DNA from: Mauremys mutica
Lineage: Eukaryota > Chordata > Testudines > Geoemydidae
Direction of reading: 5' to 3'
NCBI RefSeq assembly: GCF_020497125.1
Contig: NC_059075.1
Location: forward strand, 35,934,003-35,998,002
Length of the DNA: 64,000 nt
Under the pieces are notes generated by a model that was not told the DNA's origin, made no database searches, and was given only the letters and a program-made list of their open reading frames with translations. Each line of letters begins with the position of its first letter. Position 1 is the first letter of the stretch. The position numbers and the translations under genes were made by a program. This document shows positions 61,401-64,000 of this stretch, one piece after another.

Positions 61401-63819
61401 TTCTTCTAACGCTACCTGTTGAGAGCTCCCTACTGAAGAAAATAGAAAGGAGTATAAATGTTGGCAAATGAAGTGTAAAAGTATAATTAGGCAGGTAAAA
61501 AACAATTTGAAGAGCAAGTAGCAAAAGACACAAAAACCAACAGCAATTTTTTAAGTACATCAGAAGCAGGAAGGCTGCCAAACAATCAGTGGGGCCTCTG
61601 AATGATCAAGGTGCTAAAGGAGCACTAGGGAAGAGAAGGCCATTATAGGTAAGCTAAATACATTTCTTGTATCAGTCTTTTCTGTACAGGATGTTAGGGA
61701 GATTCCCAAACCTGTGTTGGCTTTTTAGGTGACAAATCTGAGGAACTGTCCCAGATTGAAGTGTCACTAGAGGACATTTTGGAATGAATTGATAAATTAA
61801 ACAGTGATAAGGCCCCAGGACCAGATGATATTTACCCAAGTTCTGAAGAAACTCATATATGAAATGGCACAACTACTAACTGTGGTATGTAATGTATCAC
61901 TTAAATCAGACTCTGCAGCAGATGATTGGATTATAGCTAATGTCATAATGATTTTTTAAAAAAGGATCCAGGTGTGATCCTGGCAATTACAGGCCATAAG
62001 CCTAACTTCAGTGCCAGGCAAATTGGTTGAAACTATAATAAAGAACAGAGTTATCAGACACATAGATAAACATGCTATGTTGGGGAAGAGTCAGCACATA
62101 TTTTGTAAAGGGAAATCATGCTTCACCAATCTATTAGAATTTTTTGAGTGTGTAAACAAGCATGTGGTGAGGTGATCCAGTGGATGTAGTGTACTTGTAC
62201 TTTCAGTAAACCTTTGACAAGATTCCTCACCAGAGGCCCTTAAGCAAAGTAAGCAGTCATGGGATAAGATGGAAGGTCCTGCCATGGATCAGTAAACAGT
62301 TGAAAGGTAGGAAACAAAGGATAGGAATAAATGGTAAGTTTTCACTGTGGAGAGAGGTAAATAGCAGGTTTCCCCATGGATTTGTACTGGTACCAGTGCT
62401 CTCCAACATATTTATAAATGGTCTGGAAAATGGGATGAACAATGAGGTGGAAAAGTTTGCAGATGGTACAAAATTACTCAAGATAGTTTCATTCAAAGCT
62501 GAATGTGGAAAGTTACAAAGGGATCTCACAAAACTGGGTGACTGGGCAACAAAATGGCAGATGAAATTCAATGTTGATAAATGCAAAGTAATGCACACTG
62601 GAAAATCTAATCCCAACTATATATACAAAATGATGAGTTCTAAATAGCTGTTACCAGTCATGAAAGAGATCTTGGAATCATAGAGGATAGTTCTTGGAAA
62701 ACATCTGCTCAGTGTGCAGCTGAAGTAAAAAAAACTAACAGAATATTAGGAACCATTGAGAAAAGGATAGAAAATAAGTCAGAAAATATAATAATGCCAC
62801 TATATAAATCCATGGTATGCTCACACTTTAAATACTGCATGCAGTTCTGGTTGCCCCAATTCAAAAAAGATATATTAGAATCTGAAAAACTACAGAGAAG
62901 GGCAACAACGTTTAGGGCAGGGATCAGCAACCTTTGGCATGCATCCCATCAGGGAAATCCGCTGGCAGGCCAGGCTGGTTTGTTTACTTGAAGCGTCTGC
63001 AGGTTCAGCCGATCATAGCTCCCACTGGCCGCCGTTTGCCGTTCCAGGACAATGGGGGCTGCTGGAAGCAGCGTGGGCCAAGGGATGTGCTGGTCACTGC
63101 TTCCCGCAGCCCCCATTAACCTGGAATGATGAACCGCAGCCAGTGGGAGCTGTGATCGGTCAAACCTGCGGATGCTGCAGGTAAACAAACCGTCCCAGCC
63201 CGCCAGCGGATTTCCCTGACAGGCCGCATGCCAAAAGTTGCCAATCCCTGGTTTAGGGGCATGGAACAGCTTCAGTTTGAGGAGAAATAAAAAAAGACAA
63301 GGACTATTCATTTTAGAAAAGTGTAGACTAAGAGGTGATATGATAAAGGTCTATAAAATCATGACTGTGTGGAGAAAGTGAATAAAAAAGTGTTATTCAA
63401 CCCTACACATAACACAAGAACCAGGGGTCATCTAATGAAATTAATAGAAGGTTTAAAACAAACCTAAGGGAGTACTATTCATACAACTCACAGTTAACCA
63501 GTGGAACTTGTTGCCAGAGGATGTTGTAAAGGTCAAGAGTATAATTGGTTTAAAAATAATTAGTTAAGTTCATGGAGGACAGGTCCATCAATGGCTATTA
63601 ACCAAGATGGCCAGGAACACAATCCCATTTGCTGAGTGTCCATAATCCTCTGATTGCCAGGAGCTGGGAGTGGATGACAGGGGACAGATCACTCCAAAAT
63701 TTCCCTGTTCTATTCATTCCCTGTAAAGTATCTGGCACTGGCCGCTGTCGGAAGACAGAATACTGGGCTGGAAGGACCATTGGTCTGACCCATATATTTT
63801 TATATTCTTATGCTCTTAT
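61401..63819 (+). mobile_element. CR1 (L3-like) LINE, longer but more decayed, interrupted by a hAT MITE
   Basis: Same subfamily as 58560-60455. It starts farther 5' (an EEQVAKDTKTNSNFFKYIRS-like remnant at 61515-61565), then the RT region in broken frames. A 115-codon open piece (62300-62647) has FADGTKLLK, where the second catalytic Asp is replaced by Gly, and LGDWATKWQMKFNVDKCKVM. The 3' end matches the sister copy (tgggctggaaggaccattgg, then a ttcttatgctcttat tail). The MITE at 62918-63250 splits the C-terminal coding remnant. Confidence 0.9.
62918..63250. mobile_element. Palindromic hAT MITE (CAGGGATC-ended type)
   Basis: 333 bp with ends cagggatcagcaacc and gttgccaatccctg. A perfect 8-bp duplication gtttaggg flanks it (62910-62917 and 63251-63258). 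It is inserted into the CR1 at 61401-63819, so it is younger than that copy. The core palindrome is shared with the other four copies, with more substitutions in the CCAAT words. Confidence 0.94.
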
Positions 63820-64000
63820 CATTCTGGACCTAGTCACTGCAGAAGATAACAGGTGCTGACATCTGAGGATTTTAGATTCTACAAATGAACTCCCTAACCT
63901 ATAAATCAATCCTTAAGGTCTTGATAAATGTGATTTCTGTGGCCATCCTCCAATTTTGTCTGGGAAGAAAAAAAGAGTACATAAATAAGTATTGTCTAGG
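63820..64000. other. Anonymous non-coding DNA
   Basis: Nothing recognised. Confidence 0.45.

Overview
The window looks like nuclear DNA of a reptile, most likely a cryptodiran turtle. Reasons: CR1-type LINEs with two kinds of 3' end, a tRNA-derived SINE whose tail resembles the CR1 tail (the known turtle SINE/CR1 pairing), Penelope-like elements, a TTCGAA-rich PIF/Harbinger transposon, and many small hAT and Harbinger derivatives. The species call rests on recognising repeat families by eye; no alignment was possible. I found no host protein-coding exon, rRNA or functional tRNA. The stretch is probably intergenic or a large intron, and essentially all convincing coding sequence belongs to mobile elements.

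Layout: 1-3.76 kb is anonymous DNA with one MITE and a MITE remnant. 3760-8572 is a nearly full-length autonomous-type PIF/Harbinger element (about 4.8 kb, TTA/TCA target duplication). It carries two convergent genes: a DDE transposase (+) with two in-frame stops near its N-terminal third, and a Myb/SANT-like DNA-binding protein (-) with a clean GT-AG intron and one frameshift. An unexplained 100-codon ORF lies antisense inside that intron. 10.4-12.2 kb is a degenerate CR1 with a palindromic hAT MITE inserted in it. 14.05-17.15 kb is a Penelope-like cluster: an inverted fragment (itself hit by a hAT-like element), a forward fragment, then a second subfamily with a recognisable GIY-YIG endonuclease. 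18.98-36.1 kb is AT-rich DNA with a Harbinger MITE, four hAT-type elements with target duplications, MIR-like fragments, PLE tails and a tRNA-SINE. 40.9-42.3 kb holds two CR1 3' fragments. 42.3-57.9 kb is mostly anonymous, with a palindromic hAT MITE, an (AC)25 microsatellite, a 15-bp perfect hairpin and an octamer-containing stretch that may be conserved non-coding DNA. 58.2-63.8 kb holds two same-family CR1 copies head to tail, one with a 424-codon uninterrupted reverse-transcriptase frame, each associated with a palindromic hAT MITE.

How the parts relate: the Harbinger transposase and Myb-like protein form the usual two-protein system of that superfamily, in which the Myb-like partner binds the subterminal repeats and assists nuclear import. 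The smaller elements ending in GTCTACACT with TTA duplications are the sort of non-autonomous elements such a system mobilises. The tRNA-SINE would depend on CR1 reverse transcriptase. No transposase source for the hAT MITEs is present here. The most unusual items are the almost intact Harbinger with a nested antisense ORF, the five-copy palindromic hAT family built on one core but two kinds of end, and the inverted Penelope cluster.
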